21,796 nucleotides of DNA. Source: Eutrophocola sp049446715 (lineage in GTDB: Bacteria > Pseudomonadota > Gammaproteobacteria > Pseudomonadales > Pseudohongiellaceae). The position numbers and the translations under genes were made by a program. Location of the stretch: contig JBMTQX010000050.1 in NCBI GenBank assembly GCA_049446715.1, forward strand, positions 1-21,796, written 5' to 3'. The notes under the pieces were generated by a model. It was not told where the DNA came from, searched no databases, and was given only the letters and a program-made list of their open reading frames with translations. Shown here one piece after another: positions 1 to 7,887 of this stretch; within the stretch, counting starts at the first letter, position 1; each line of letters opens with the position of its first letter.

Positions 1-369
1 AAAACTAGCCTGGTCAATGACGGCTATGACACCCTGAAGTCGCCCCTGAGGCGCGCCGCTTATCTCCTGAAGCGCCAGGGTGTTGACCCTGAGGAACACA
101 ACCAGGCCCACTTTGGCGAAGACTTTCTCATGCATCAGCTTATGCTGCGTGAAGAGCTGGAAGCCCTGTTTGCCAGCGAGGACATGGATGGGCTGGAGGG
201 TCTCAAGCGTCAGGTCGGCCAGGACCGCGATGCGGCACTGGACCGTTTTCAGGCGCAATTCGATCAGCAGGATTTTCCCGGTGCCAAACGCACATACAAC
301 CAGATGCAGTTTCTTGACAAGTTGCTGACCGAAATCGATACGGTCGAAGAAAAACTTCTGGACTACTGA
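1..369 (+). CDS. hscB: Co-chaperone HscB, C-terminal part (5' end outside window)
   Basis: This is the 3' part of a reading frame already open at base 1, ending in TGA at 367-369. HscB is the J-domain co-chaperone of the ISC system; it brings the scaffold IscU to HscA and stimulates its ATPase. The J-domain with its HPD motif would lie upstream and is not visible. What remains is the end of the J region (DGYDTLKSPLRRAAYLL) followed by the helical C-terminal domain that binds IscU (FLMHQLMLREELE, then a long charged helix up to EEKLLDY). Family membership rests on this C-terminal pattern and on hscA starting 26 bases downstream. Nothing suggests a broken gene; the truncation is the window edge. 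Confidence 0.93.
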   Translation, partial: KTSLVNDGYDTLKSPLRRAAYLLKRQGVDPEEHNQAHFGEDFLMHQLMLREELEALFASEDMDGLEGLKRQVGQDRDAALDRFQAQFDQQDFPGAKRTYNQMQFLDKLLTEIDTVEEKLLDY

Positions 370-395
370 ACAGCACAACATAACAGCGATTTACT

Positions 396-2255
396 GTGGC
401 TTTACTGAACATAGCAGAACCCGGGCAAAGCAAGCCCAAAGCACACGCCGTTCGTAAGCGCGCCGTTGGCATCGACCTGGGCACGACCAATTCCCTGGTC
501 GCAGTGGCCAATGAAGGCAAGGTGCATACCCTGTGCGATCATGCCGGGCATTGCCTGGTGCCATCCGTGGTGCATTACCAGGGCGACGGCATAAGCCGGG
601 TCGGCGATGAGGCTGTAGTCCAGGGGGCTGACGATTCCGCGAACACCATCTCTTCTGTCAAGCGCCTCATGGGTCGTGGCTTTGATGATATTCAGTACGA
701 GCTGCCCTACGAAATTATTCCGGACTCGAACGGGGGCATGCCCCTGATCAGGACTGCAGCCGGTGACAAGAGCCCGGTGGAAGTCTCTGCCGATATCCTG
801 AAGGTCCTGGCACACCGGGGCGAAGAGGAGTTTGGTGGTGATATTGACGGTGCCGTCATCACGGTGCCCGCATATTTTGACGAAGCCCAGCGTCAGGCCA
901 CCAAGGATGCGGCAAAACTGGCCGGCATCAAGGTGTTGCGGCTGCTGAGCGAACCCACGGCAGCTGCCGTGGCCTATGGCCTTGATCGCAAGCAAGAAGA
1001 AACGGTCATCATTTACGATCTCGGTGGTGGCACCTTTGATGTGTCCCTCATGCGCCTGGAGCAGGGTGTGTTCAAGGTCCTTGCGACCGGTGGCGATGCC
1101 GCGCTGGGCGGCGATGATTTCGATCGTGCCATCATGGCGTGGGTACTGGACCAGGCCGGCATGGAAAACACGATCTCGTTTGGCGAGCGCAATGTCCTGG
1201 CAGCCGCCGCCCGCCAGGCCAAACATGCCCTGACCGACAGCGATCGCACTGACATCCGTTTTGCGGACTGGCAGGGCACCCTGACTCGGGAGGTGTTCGA
1301 CGCCCTAGTGGATCCAATGATCGACAAGACCATCAAGGCCTGCCGCCGCGTACTGCGCGATGCCCAGGTGTCCCTTGATGAGATTGCCGATGTGGTCATG
1401 GTGGGTGGTTCGACCCGAACGCCCCGGGTACGTGAGCGTGTTGCCGAATTCTTCCAGTCAGAAGTGCATACCGAAATCGATCCCGACCAGGTGGTTGCCG
1501 TGGGCGCGGCCCTGCAGGCCGATGTCCTGGCCGGCAACAAGTATGGTAATGAAATCCTGCTGCTCGATGTCATTCCGCTGTCCCTGGGCATCGAGACCAT
1601 GGGTGGACTCATGGAAAAAATCATACCCCGCAATACCACCATTCCCGTCGCCCGTGCCCAGCAGTTCACCACCTCCAAGGATGGTCAGACCGTTATGTCG
1701 CTGCATGTCCTGCAGGGAGAGCGGGAGCTGGTGGCCGATTGCCGCTCACTGGCGAAATTTGACCTCAGGGGCATTCCGCCTATGGTCGCGGGTGCAGCCG
1801 TCATCGAAGTGACCTTCCAGGTTGATGCCGATGGCCTGATGGAAGTACATGCCCGGGAGCTGAGCACCGGTGTAGCCAGCAGTGTCGTCATCAAACCCTC
1901 CTATGGCCTGGCGGAAAAAGACATCGAACGCATGATTACCGATTCCTATGCCGCGGCAGCCACCGACAAGGCGGCGCGTTCGCTCCAGGAAAACCGTGTT
2001 GAGGCGCAGCGTATTATCGAGGCGCTTGAGAGCGCCCTGGCCAGTGATGGCAAAACCCTGCTCAACGCTGAGGAATATGCAGCCCTGGAATCCGGCATGG
2101 CAGCTCTGGCCCAACTCATCAAGGGTGAGGACAGCGAAGCCATTCATCGGGCCGCCGAAGCACTGAATGAGGCCAGCCTGGAATTTGCCGGGCGCCGCAT
2201 GGATTCCCAGATCAAGACAGCCCTGGCCGGTCACAAGATAGAAGAATACGATTAA
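396..2255 (+). CDS. hscA: Fe-S cluster assembly chaperone HscA (Hsp70 family)
   Basis: HscA is a specialised Hsp70 that uses ATP to release the Fe-S cluster from IscU to acceptor proteins in the cytoplasm. The product is 619 aa, close to the ~616 aa of the family. The start is GTG, giving MALLNIAEPG, the characteristic HscA opening. The nucleotide-binding domain shows GIDLGTTNSLVA (about residues 25-36), a second phosphate motif DLGGGTFDVS (208-217) and EPTAAAVAYGL (186-196). The substrate-binding domain begins after the linker-like LLLDVIPLSLGIETMGG. It lies 26 bases after hscB and 24 before fdx, so hscB-hscA-fdx-iscX form one ISC operon. The Shine-Dalgarno before the GTG is weak, so expression may depend on translation from hscB. 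Confidence 0.97.
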   Translation: MALLNIAEPGQSKPKAHAVRKRAVGIDLGTTNSLVAVANEGKVHTLCDHAGHCLVPSVVHYQGDGISRVGDEAVVQGADDSANTISSVKRLMGRGFDDIQYELPYEIIPDSNGGMPLIRTAAGDKSPVEVSADILKVLAHRGEEEFGGDIDGAVITVPAYFDEAQRQATKDAAKLAGIKVLRLLSEPTAAAVAYGLDRKQEETVIIYDLGGGTFDVSLMRLEQGVFKVLATGGDAALGGDDFDRAIMAWVLDQAGMENTISFGERNVLAAAARQAKHALTDSDRTDIRFADWQGTLTREVFDALVDPMIDKTIKACRRVLRDAQVSLDEIADVVMVGGSTRTPRVRERVAEFFQSEVHTEIDPDQVVAVGAALQADVLAGNKYGNEILLLDVIPLSLGIETMGGLMEKIIPRNTTIPVARAQQFTTSKDGQTVMSLHVLQGERELVADCRSLAKFDLRGIPPMVAGAAVIEVTFQVDADGLMEVHARELSTGVASSVVIKPSYGLAEKDIERMITDSYAAAATDKAARSLQENRVEAQRIIEALESALASDGKTLLNAEEYAALESGMAALAQLIKGEDSEAIHRAAEALNEASLEFAGRRMDSQIKTALAGHKIEEYD

Positions 2256-2279
2256 TTACCCCGAGGAAAGATCCGCGTT

Positions 2280-2618
2280 ATGCCAACCATCCGATTCTTA
2301 CCGCACCATGATATTTGCCCGGAAGGCAAGGAAGTGGATGCGCCTGCCGGCGAGACCATCCTCAATATTGCTCTGAAAAACGGCATCGCCCTGGAACATG
2401 CCTGTGAGAAGTCCTGTGCCTGCACGACCTGTCATGTCGTCGTTCGTGAGGGGTTTGATTCCCTGGCGGAGTCCACCGAGGAAGAGGATGACATGCTGGA
2501 CAAGGCCTGGGGGCTGGAACCGGAGTCCCGTCTGGGCTGCCAGGCCAGGGTGACCAATACCGACCTGGTCGTGGAAATCCCTAAATACACCATCAATATG
2601 GTGTCAGAAAATCACTGA
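2280..2618 (+). CDS. fdx: ISC-type [2Fe-2S] ferredoxin
   Basis: This adrenodoxin-like ferredoxin supplies electrons for Fe-S cluster assembly on IscU/IscS. It is 112 aa, the usual length. The cluster-binding cysteines are C42, C48, C51 and C87, in HACEKSCACTTCH and LGCQAR; the extra C46 is the non-ligand cysteine also seen in ISC ferredoxins. The acidic stretch EEEDDMLDKAW is typical of the surface that contacts IscS. A GAGGA ribosome-binding site sits at 2263-2267. It lies between hscA and iscX, 16 bases before the latter, in the standard ISC order. Confidence 0.97.
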   Translation: MPTIRFLPHHDICPEGKEVDAPAGETILNIALKNGIALEHACEKSCACTTCHVVVREGFDSLAESTEEEDDMLDKAWGLEPESRLGCQARVTNTDLVVEIPKYTINMVSENH

Positions 2619-2634
2619 CACGCCGGAGCTCACC

Positions 2635-2826
2635 ATGAAATGGACAGATACCCTGGATATTGCCATCGAGCTGGCGGAAAACCACCCGGATACGGATCCC
2701 CGCACCATCAATTTCGTGGACCTGCACCGGCTTGTCTGCGAACTCGATGGCTTTATTGATGACCCGAAACGTTCCGGGGAGAAGATCCTTGAGGCTATAC
2801 AGATGGCCTGGATTGAGGAGTTGTAG
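2635..2826 (+). CDS. iscX: Fe-S cluster assembly protein IscX
   Basis: This 63 aa acidic protein starts MKWTDTLDIAIELAE and ends MAWIEEL, the whole-length IscX (YfhJ) pattern. The family adopts a winged-helix fold, binds IscS and iron, and modulates the rate of cluster assembly. The ribosome-binding site GGAG at 2625-2628 is well placed for the ATG. It is the last gene of the ISC operon here. A small hairpin begins at its stop codon and the structured spacer follows, so transcription probably ends or is attenuated just downstream. Confidence 0.95.
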   Translation: MKWTDTLDIAIELAENHPDTDPRTINFVDLHRLVCELDGFIDDPKRSGEKILEAIQMAWIEEL

Positions 2827-2968
2827 CCGCTATTGGCGGCTATAACTCCACGTGCCAGACCAACCCCGATGGGGTTGCTCAGGCACAGACTATGCGAATG
2901 AGGTGAGCCTGATAATCAGGGACAGAGCGCTTCGCGGTCTGTCCCCTGGAACGGGCGCAGCCCGTTCC
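2825..2968. repeat. Cluster of four hairpins in iscX-ndk spacer (REP/MITE-like)
   Basis: The 274-base spacer between iscX and ndk holds no convincing gene but contains four consecutive inverted repeats. (a) AGCCGC 2825-2830 pairs with GCGGCT 2836-2841. (b) A two-tier stem: GTGCC 2852-2856 with GGCAC 2882-2886, and inside it CAACCCC 2861-2867 with GGGGTTG 2871-2877, separated by symmetric 4-base internal loops. (c) GGGACAGA 2919-2926 pairs with TCTGTCCC 2938-2945. (d) GGAACGGGC 2948-2956 pairs with GCCCGTTCC 2960-2968 around a 3-base loop. None is followed by a clear T-run, so classical terminators are not supported. Palindromes like (c) resemble dispersed REP or transposase-associated repeats, but repetition cannot be tested in one window. 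A TACAAT at 3020-3025 could be a -10 box for ndk, without a good -35. Confidence 0.55.
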
Positions 2969-3100
2969 GCCTGCGGCGCCTTCGCTCTCTTTCAGGTACA
3001 AAATCTGGGCAAAGGCGCGTACAATACGGCGTTTTTCCCGACCCGGTCCCCGGGTGCCAGGGAATACCCAGAATAATGATATCCAAGCGGAGAACAATGC

Positions 3101-3532
3101 ATGTCAGTTGAACGTACTTTATCCATCATCAAGCCGGATGCCGTTGGCAAAAACGTGATTGGTGAAATCGTCACCCGGTTTGAAAAAGGCGGTCTGAAGG
3201 TTGTTGCCATGAAAATGGTCCAGCTGGACGAAGACTCTGCCGGTGGTTTTTACGCTGAACACAAAGGCAAGGGCTTTTTTGCCGATCTGATGGAATTCAT
3301 GACCTCAGGCCCGGTGATTGTCCAGGTCCTGGAAGGTGAAAACGCTATCGCCCGCAACCGCGAGCTAATGGGTGCCACCAACCCGGCCGAAGCTGCTGCT
3401 GGCACCATCCGTGCCGACTTCGCTGTGTCCATCGATGCCAATGCCGTCCACGGTTCCGACTCCCCGGCATCTGCCGAGCGTGAAATCGGCTACTTTTTCA
3501 AGGACGAGGAAATTTGCCCGCGCAAATTCTGA
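3101..3532 (+). CDS. ndk: Nucleoside diphosphate kinase
   Basis: Ndk transfers the gamma phosphate from ATP to other (deoxy)nucleoside diphosphates through a phosphohistidine, balancing NTP and dNTP pools in the cytoplasm. It is 143 aa, the normal bacterial length. The start MSVERTLSIIKPDAV is canonical, and the active-site histidine is H117 in NAVHGSDS. The residues KP near position 11-12 and RNRELMGATNP (85-95) belong to the nucleotide site. A CGGAG ribosome-binding site at 3088-3092 fixes the ATG. It is separated from iscX by the hairpin spacer and lies 15 bases before rlmN, so it probably starts a new transcription unit that runs into rlmN. Confidence 0.97.
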   Translation: MSVERTLSIIKPDAVGKNVIGEIVTRFEKGGLKVVAMKMVQLDEDSAGGFYAEHKGKGFFADLMEFMTSGPVIVQVLEGENAIARNRELMGATNPAEAAAGTIRADFAVSIDANAVHGSDSPASAEREIGYFFKDEEICPRKF

Positions 3533-3547
3533 TGAGGTAATTCCAAC

Positions 3548-4690
3548 ATGCCGCAACAGCTGACCAACTTGCTTGGTCTGAGCAGGCAACAAATGGAGGC
3601 TTTTCTCTCTGAACAGGGGGAAAAGCCTTTTCGCGCTATACAGCTGCTGAAATGGATTCATCAGTTCGGGGTCACCGACTTCGATGAGATGACCAACATC
3701 AGCAAGGACCTGCGCGCGCGCCTGAAAGAAACCGCGGAAGTCAGGCCGCCCAGGGTCAAGCAGCGTTTCGATGCCGCCGACGGCTGTTTCAAGTGGGTTG
3801 TCGAGGTGGAAAGCGGCAGCAGCGTGGAAACGGTTTTCATACCCGAAGCCGGACGCGGCACCTTGTGTATTTCATCCCAGGCCGGCTGCAGCCTGGACTG
3901 CGCCTTCTGCGCCACCGGCAAACAGGGCTTCAACAGTGACCTGACCACCGCCGAAATCATTGGCCAGTTGTGGCTGGCCAAGCGCGAACTGGATGCCTTT
4001 GGCACCAAGAAACCGCGGAGGGTGACCAACGTGGTCATGATGGGCATGGGCGAACCGCTGCTCAATTTCGACAATGTCCTGAATGCCATCAGCCTGATGA
4101 TGGAAGACAACTGCTACGGGCTGTCCAAGCGCCGTGTCACCATCAGTACCTCCGGTGTGGTACCGGCACTGGATCGCCTGCGTGAATACACCGACGCATC
4201 CCTGGCCATTTCGCTGCATGCGCCCAATGATGAGCTGCGCAGCCAGATCGTGCCCATCAATCGCAAGTACCCCATCAAGGAACTGCTGCGCAGTACCAAC
4301 GCCTACCTTGAAGCGTTACCGGACAGCCGCGTGGCTACGATTGAATATATCCTGATTGCCGGCGTGAATGATCATCGCCAGCATGCCCGTGAACTCGCTG
4401 AGCTGCTGCGCGACACTCCCTGCAAGATCAACCTGATTCCGTTCAACCCGTTTACCGGCTCCGAGTTCCGCCGTTCCAGCAGCTCGGCGGTCTCCACATT
4501 CCAGAAAATTCTGCGCGATGCTGGCTATACGACAACCATCCGGACCACCCGTGGCGACGATATCGGGGCGGCCTGTGGGCAGCTGATCGGGCAGGTGGAT
4601 GACCAGACCCGACGCAGTGCCCGGTATCTGGCCAAAATGCAGCAGAGCGGGGAACAAAGCACCCCGGTGCAACATCTAAAGATTCAGTAA
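3548..4690 (+). CDS. rlmN: Dual-specificity 23S rRNA/tRNA adenine-C2 methyltransferase
   Basis: RlmN is a radical-SAM enzyme that methylates C2 of A2503 in 23S rRNA and A37 in some tRNAs, tuning translation fidelity. It is 380 aa. The 4Fe-4S motif is C114-x3-C118-x2-C121 (CSLDCAFC). C118, and C343 in DDIGAACGQL, correspond to the pair of catalytic cysteines of the family. The SAM-site motif MGMGEPLLN is at about 165-173. A GAGG ribosome-binding site at 3534-3537 supports the ATG. It follows ndk by 15 bases. The location between the ISC genes and pilW is the conserved gammaproteobacterial arrangement. Confidence 0.97.
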   Translation: MPQQLTNLLGLSRQQMEAFLSEQGEKPFRAIQLLKWIHQFGVTDFDEMTNISKDLRARLKETAEVRPPRVKQRFDAADGCFKWVVEVESGSSVETVFIPEAGRGTLCISSQAGCSLDCAFCATGKQGFNSDLTTAEIIGQLWLAKRELDAFGTKKPRRVTNVVMMGMGEPLLNFDNVLNAISLMMEDNCYGLSKRRVTISTSGVVPALDRLREYTDASLAISLHAPNDELRSQIVPINRKYPIKELLRSTNAYLEALPDSRVATIEYILIAGVNDHRQHARELAELLRDTPCKINLIPFNPFTGSEFRRSSSSAVSTFQKILRDAGYTTTIRTTRGDDIGAACGQLIGQVDDQTRRSARYLAKMQQSGEQSTPVQHLKIQ

Positions 4691-4780
4691 AATAAGGTAA
4701 AATCAGCAGATTTTTCGGGCAGATTGCCCGCTAATGCGTCTTTGGACAGTTTTCGACCAGTAAATGAGGCAAGCAACGCA

Positions 4781-5563
4781 GTGAATATACGCAATATCGT
4801 GCTCATGGCTACGTGCATCCTGTGCCTGCTGACTGCCTGTACCACCGAAACCATCAATCCCGTCTTCAACGTGGAAACCGATGACGAGGCTGCTCTGGAA
4901 AACTACCTGAAGCTTGCGGTTGGGTACCTGGAAGAAAACGACCTGGCCAATGCCAAGCGCCACCTGCGCAATGCCGCCGAAATCGATGCCAACAACAGCG
5001 AGATGTTCGCCACGTGGGGGCTGATTTACGCCAGGGAAGGGGAGCCGGAACTGGCTGATGACAATTTCCGCCGAGCGCTCCGGGTGGATAATGACAATTC
5101 CAAGGCCCGCAACAATTATGCTGCTTTTCTCTTTGCCCAGGGCGATTTTGAAGCCGCCTACGAGCAACTGGCCCAGGTCGTGGCTGATACCGAGTACCCG
5201 CAGCGTTCGCAGGCTTTCGAAAACATGGGCATCGCGGCACTGCGGCTCAATCGCCCGGATAATGCTGAAAAGGCTTTCATGCGGGCCATGCAGCTCAATG
5301 CCAACCAACTGCGCTCAGCGCTGGAACTGGCGGCCATCAACCTCAGTCGCAATGATGTTCTCCAGGCCCGTGCCTACTGGCGCAACTATCTCACCCTGAT
5401 CCAGTTTTACCGTGTGGGCCACAGCGCCCGCAGCCTGCTCATCGGGGCCCGCCTGGAACAGGCCTTACAGAATGAGGCAAATGCCCTGCAGTATGGTGAA
5501 CTGCTTCGCACCAATTATGCTGACAGTACCGAATACACGTTGTTTCAACAGGAATTTGAATGA
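4781..5563 (+). CDS. pilW: Type IV pilus biogenesis/stability lipoprotein PilW (PilF)
   Basis: This is an outer-membrane lipoprotein built of TPR helices that helps assemble the PilQ secretin and stabilise type IV pili. I choose the GTG at 4781 because it gives a compact lipoprotein signal peptide, MNIRNIVLMATCILCLLTAC, with the lipobox LTAC and modified cysteine at 20, and has GAGG at 4766-4769 as ribosome-binding site. A TTG at 4724 would add 19 polar residues before the signal. The mature part is a chain of TPR units (for example LKLAVGYLEENDLANAKRHL) over the rest of the 260 aa. Its end overlaps rodZ by 4 bases (ATGA), indicating translational coupling. The pilus assignment relies on the family and on position; other pilus genes are not in view. 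Confidence 0.88.
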   Translation: MNIRNIVLMATCILCLLTACTTETINPVFNVETDDEAALENYLKLAVGYLEENDLANAKRHLRNAAEIDANNSEMFATWGLIYAREGEPELADDNFRRALRVDNDNSKARNNYAAFLFAQGDFEAAYEQLAQVVADTEYPQRSQAFENMGIAALRLNRPDNAEKAFMRAMQLNANQLRSALELAAINLSRNDVLQARAYWRNYLTLIQFYRVGHSARSLLIGARLEQALQNEANALQYGELLRTNYADSTEYTLFQQEFE

Positions 5564-6675
5564 ACGACAGTGAGTTCCAGGATAATCCGGCAGAAGCAGC
5601 GGCAACGCCCGCCGTTTCCGACTGGCCGTCTCCTGGTCAAAAACTGAAAAAACACCGTGAGGAACTGGGCCTGAGTCATAACCGTGTGGCCGATGCGCTG
5701 CACATGACCGCGCATTACGTGAAGGCGCTGGAAACTGACCAGTACGACAAGCTGCCGGGCAAAACTTTCGTCAAGGGTTACTTCCGGGCCTATGCCAAAC
5801 TTCTGGATGTGGATGTCGAGGAAGTCATGACCTGCTACGAGCGGTACGTGTCGGCCTTGGAGGAATCCGAGGAAACCGAAGCCAAAGTGATTCGTGCCAA
5901 AAAAGCCTACGACCAGAATATGCGCTGGATGATCTGTGCAGCACTCATCATCGTCATGGTCATTGGTGTGAGCTGGTGGTACTCCAGCCACAAGACCTCT
6001 TCAGCGACGATGGCCGCTTCACCACCTGCCAATGTGGCGCGGGCCGAAACTGCAGCCAGCCCGGTCGCCCCCCTTGAGGAGCCTGTTCAGAAAGCCGCCG
6101 AGTTGGCGGCAGATCAGGCCGGCCTGGTTGAACGTGCCGCCACCGCGCCCGAGGGGGATAGCGAAGATAGTCTGGATGCTGCCGGGGTTGTTGCTGCCAG
6201 CGCTGCACAGGCTGCAGGCACGGATCTGGCTGTGGCCATGACAGAGAATGACATAGAGGCACCGGTATCGGCGCCTGATGCGATTGAGGCATCCCCCGTT
6301 ACGGTCGCTGCTGATGCCATGGCGGAAGACGTGACAACGCCAGGGCTGACCCCGGCAGGTTTGCCCGATGACACCATTGTCGAGCTGGCAGACAGTCGCC
6401 AGGTGAATCTGGAAAGTGAGGGTAATGACCTGCTCCAGGTACATTTCAGTGGAGCCAGCTGGATCGAAGTCGACAATGGTGAAAACACGCGCCTGTATAA
6501 TGACATGCTCAGCAATGGTGACGACCTGACCATTCGTGGCATGGCGCCATTTAATGTCCTGGTCGGCGATGCCAACATGGTCGATATCACTTTCAATTCC
6601 CGCGCAGTGGACCTGACGCCCAGAATGCGCACTGACCACTCTGCCCGGATCATACTGGAGCCGGAAACCAACTAA
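5560..6675 (+). CDS. rodZ: Cytoskeletal protein RodZ
   Basis: RodZ is an inner-membrane bitopic protein that links the MreB cytoskeleton to the wall elongation machinery and maintains rod shape. The 371 aa product has an N-terminal Xre-type helix-turn-helix domain (about 24-95, with GQKLKKHREELGLSHNRVAD). A juxtamembrane basic segment follows, then one membrane helix at about 121-141 (MRWMICAALIIVMVIGVSWW). A long Ala/Pro/Glu-rich low-complexity periplasmic linker (about 145-285) leads to a C-terminal beta domain of the DUF4115 type (about 290-368, SGASWIEVDNGENTRLY). It overlaps pilW by 4 bases and ispG by 1 (TAATG), so the three are probably cotranslated. The HTH is known to bind MreB rather than to act mainly as a regulator. 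Confidence 0.94.
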   Translation: MNDSEFQDNPAEAAATPAVSDWPSPGQKLKKHREELGLSHNRVADALHMTAHYVKALETDQYDKLPGKTFVKGYFRAYAKLLDVDVEEVMTCYERYVSALEESEETEAKVIRAKKAYDQNMRWMICAALIIVMVIGVSWWYSSHKTSSATMAASPPANVARAETAASPVAPLEEPVQKAAELAADQAGLVERAATAPEGDSEDSLDAAGVVAASAAQAAGTDLAVAMTENDIEAPVSAPDAIEASPVTVAADAMAEDVTTPGLTPAGLPDDTIVELADSRQVNLESEGNDLLQVHFSGASWIEVDNGENTRLYNDMLSNGDDLTIRGMAPFNVLVGDANMVDITFNSRAVDLTPRMRTDHSARIILEPETN

Positions 6676-7787
6676 TGCGTACAGAATCCCCGATCAAACG
6701 CCGCAAATCACGCCAGATCATGGTGGGCAATGTGCCCGTGGGTGGCGATGCACCCATTGCGGTCCAGAGCATGACCAATACTGACACCTGCGATGTGGAC
6801 GCCACGCTGGCCCAGATTGCCGACCTGGAAAAAGTCGGCGCCGACATCGTGCGCGTCTCCGTGCCGACTATGGATGCCGCGGAAGCCTTCCGGAAAATTC
6901 GTGAGCGTACCCGTGTGCCGCTGGTGGCGGATATTCACTTCGACTACCGCATTGCTCTCAAGGTGCTGGAATACGGCGTGGACTGCCTGCGCATCAATCC
7001 CGGTAATATCGGTCGTGAAGACCGCGTCAGGGCGGTCATTGAGTCCGCCCGCAGCAAGGGCGTTCCCATGCGCATCGGCGTCAATGCTGGTTCGCTGGGC
7101 AAGGAGCTGCTGCGCAAGTACAAGGAACCCAATGCCGATGCCATGGTGGAATCCGCCATGCGCCACATCGATATCCTGGATTCTTACGATTTCCAGGACT
7201 TCAAGGTCAGTCTGAAAGCCTCGGAGGTCTTCATGACTGTCGAGGCATACCGCAAGCTGGCACCACAGATTGAACAGCCCCTGCATCTGGGCATTACCGA
7301 GGCCGGCGGCCTGCGCAGCGGAACGGTCAAGTCCTCCGTGGGCCTGGGTCTGCTGCTGATGGACGGTATCGGAGACACGATCCGCATTTCCCTGGCCGCC
7401 AACCCGGTCGAGGAGATCAAGGTCGGTTTCGACATTCTGAAAAGCCTCGGGCTGCGCCGGAAAGGCGTCAACCTGGTGGCCTGTCCCAGTTGCTCTCGCC
7501 AGAACTTCGATGTCATTGCCACGGTAAACGAGCTGGAAGCACGCCTGGAAGATATCACCACACCGATTGATGTGTCGGTGGTCGGCTGCATCGTGAACGG
7601 CCCGGGCGAGGCCAAGGTGGCCGACATCGGCCTGACAGGGGCAACGCCGGTCAACATGTCCTATATCAATGGCGAAACCCACCACAAGATCAGCAATGAA
7701 AACCTGGTGGACGAACTTGAAGCCATGATCCGTCAAAAGGTCAGGGAAAAAGAGCAGGCACAGAACAACGAAAAGTCACAGGCATGA
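6675..7787 (+). CDS. ispG: 4-hydroxy-3-methylbut-2-enyl diphosphate synthase (flavodoxin)
   Basis: IspG (GcpE) reductively opens 2-C-methyl-D-erythritol 2,4-cyclodiphosphate to HMBPP, the penultimate step of the MEP isoprenoid pathway, using a 4Fe-4S cluster. It is 370 aa, matching the two-domain bacterial form. The N-terminal TIM barrel includes VQSMTNTDTCDVDATL and LRINPGNIG. The cluster ligands are C270 and C273 (ACPSCSRQ), C305 (GCIVNGPGE) and E312. The start codon overlaps the rodZ stop (TAATG at 6673-6677). It depends on the Fe-S machinery encoded at the left of the window. 100 bases separate it from hisS. Confidence 0.97.
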   Translation: MRTESPIKRRKSRQIMVGNVPVGGDAPIAVQSMTNTDTCDVDATLAQIADLEKVGADIVRVSVPTMDAAEAFRKIRERTRVPLVADIHFDYRIALKVLEYGVDCLRINPGNIGREDRVRAVIESARSKGVPMRIGVNAGSLGKELLRKYKEPNADAMVESAMRHIDILDSYDFQDFKVSLKASEVFMTVEAYRKLAPQIEQPLHLGITEAGGLRSGTVKSSVGLGLLLMDGIGDTIRISLAANPVEEIKVGFDILKSLGLRRKGVNLVACPSCSRQNFDVIATVNELEARLEDITTPIDVSVVGCIVNGPGEAKVADIGLTGATPVNMSYINGETHHKISNENLVDELEAMIRQKVREKEQAQNNEKSQA

Positions 7788-7887
7788 CCCGGTATTGAAA
7801 AGACGCTGTCACCGTGGCCATTAGCCCCGTCAGTTCACGTTTTGACACTCCCGATCCGTAAATCCAGAAGAAAGGCAGAAAGCAGTT

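Noticed and set aside
402..1226. 274-codon open frame on the minus strand opposite hscA
   Set aside because: It is antisense to a gene with clear family motifs throughout; the product has no recognisable domain and arises from GC-biased codons.
2852..3076. 74-codon plus-strand frame in the iscX-ndk spacer
   Set aside because: It runs through the palindromes, its composition is repeat-like, and it has no recognised domain or good ribosome-binding site.
4716..4730. Hairpin CGGGCA-GAT-TGCCCG between rlmN and pilW as a terminator
   Set aside because: The T-run lies before the stem on the plus strand and an A-run follows it on the minus strand, so neither orientation has a terminator shape. It may still affect pilW translation.
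6708..7736. 342-codon open frame on the minus strand opposite ispG
   Set aside because: Complementary to almost all of ispG, His/Gln-rich nonsense composition, no motif and no ribosome-binding site of note.
7842..7870. TTGACA in the ispG-hisS spacer as a promoter for hisS
   Set aside because: No -10-like hexamer occurs at 16-18 bases downstream.
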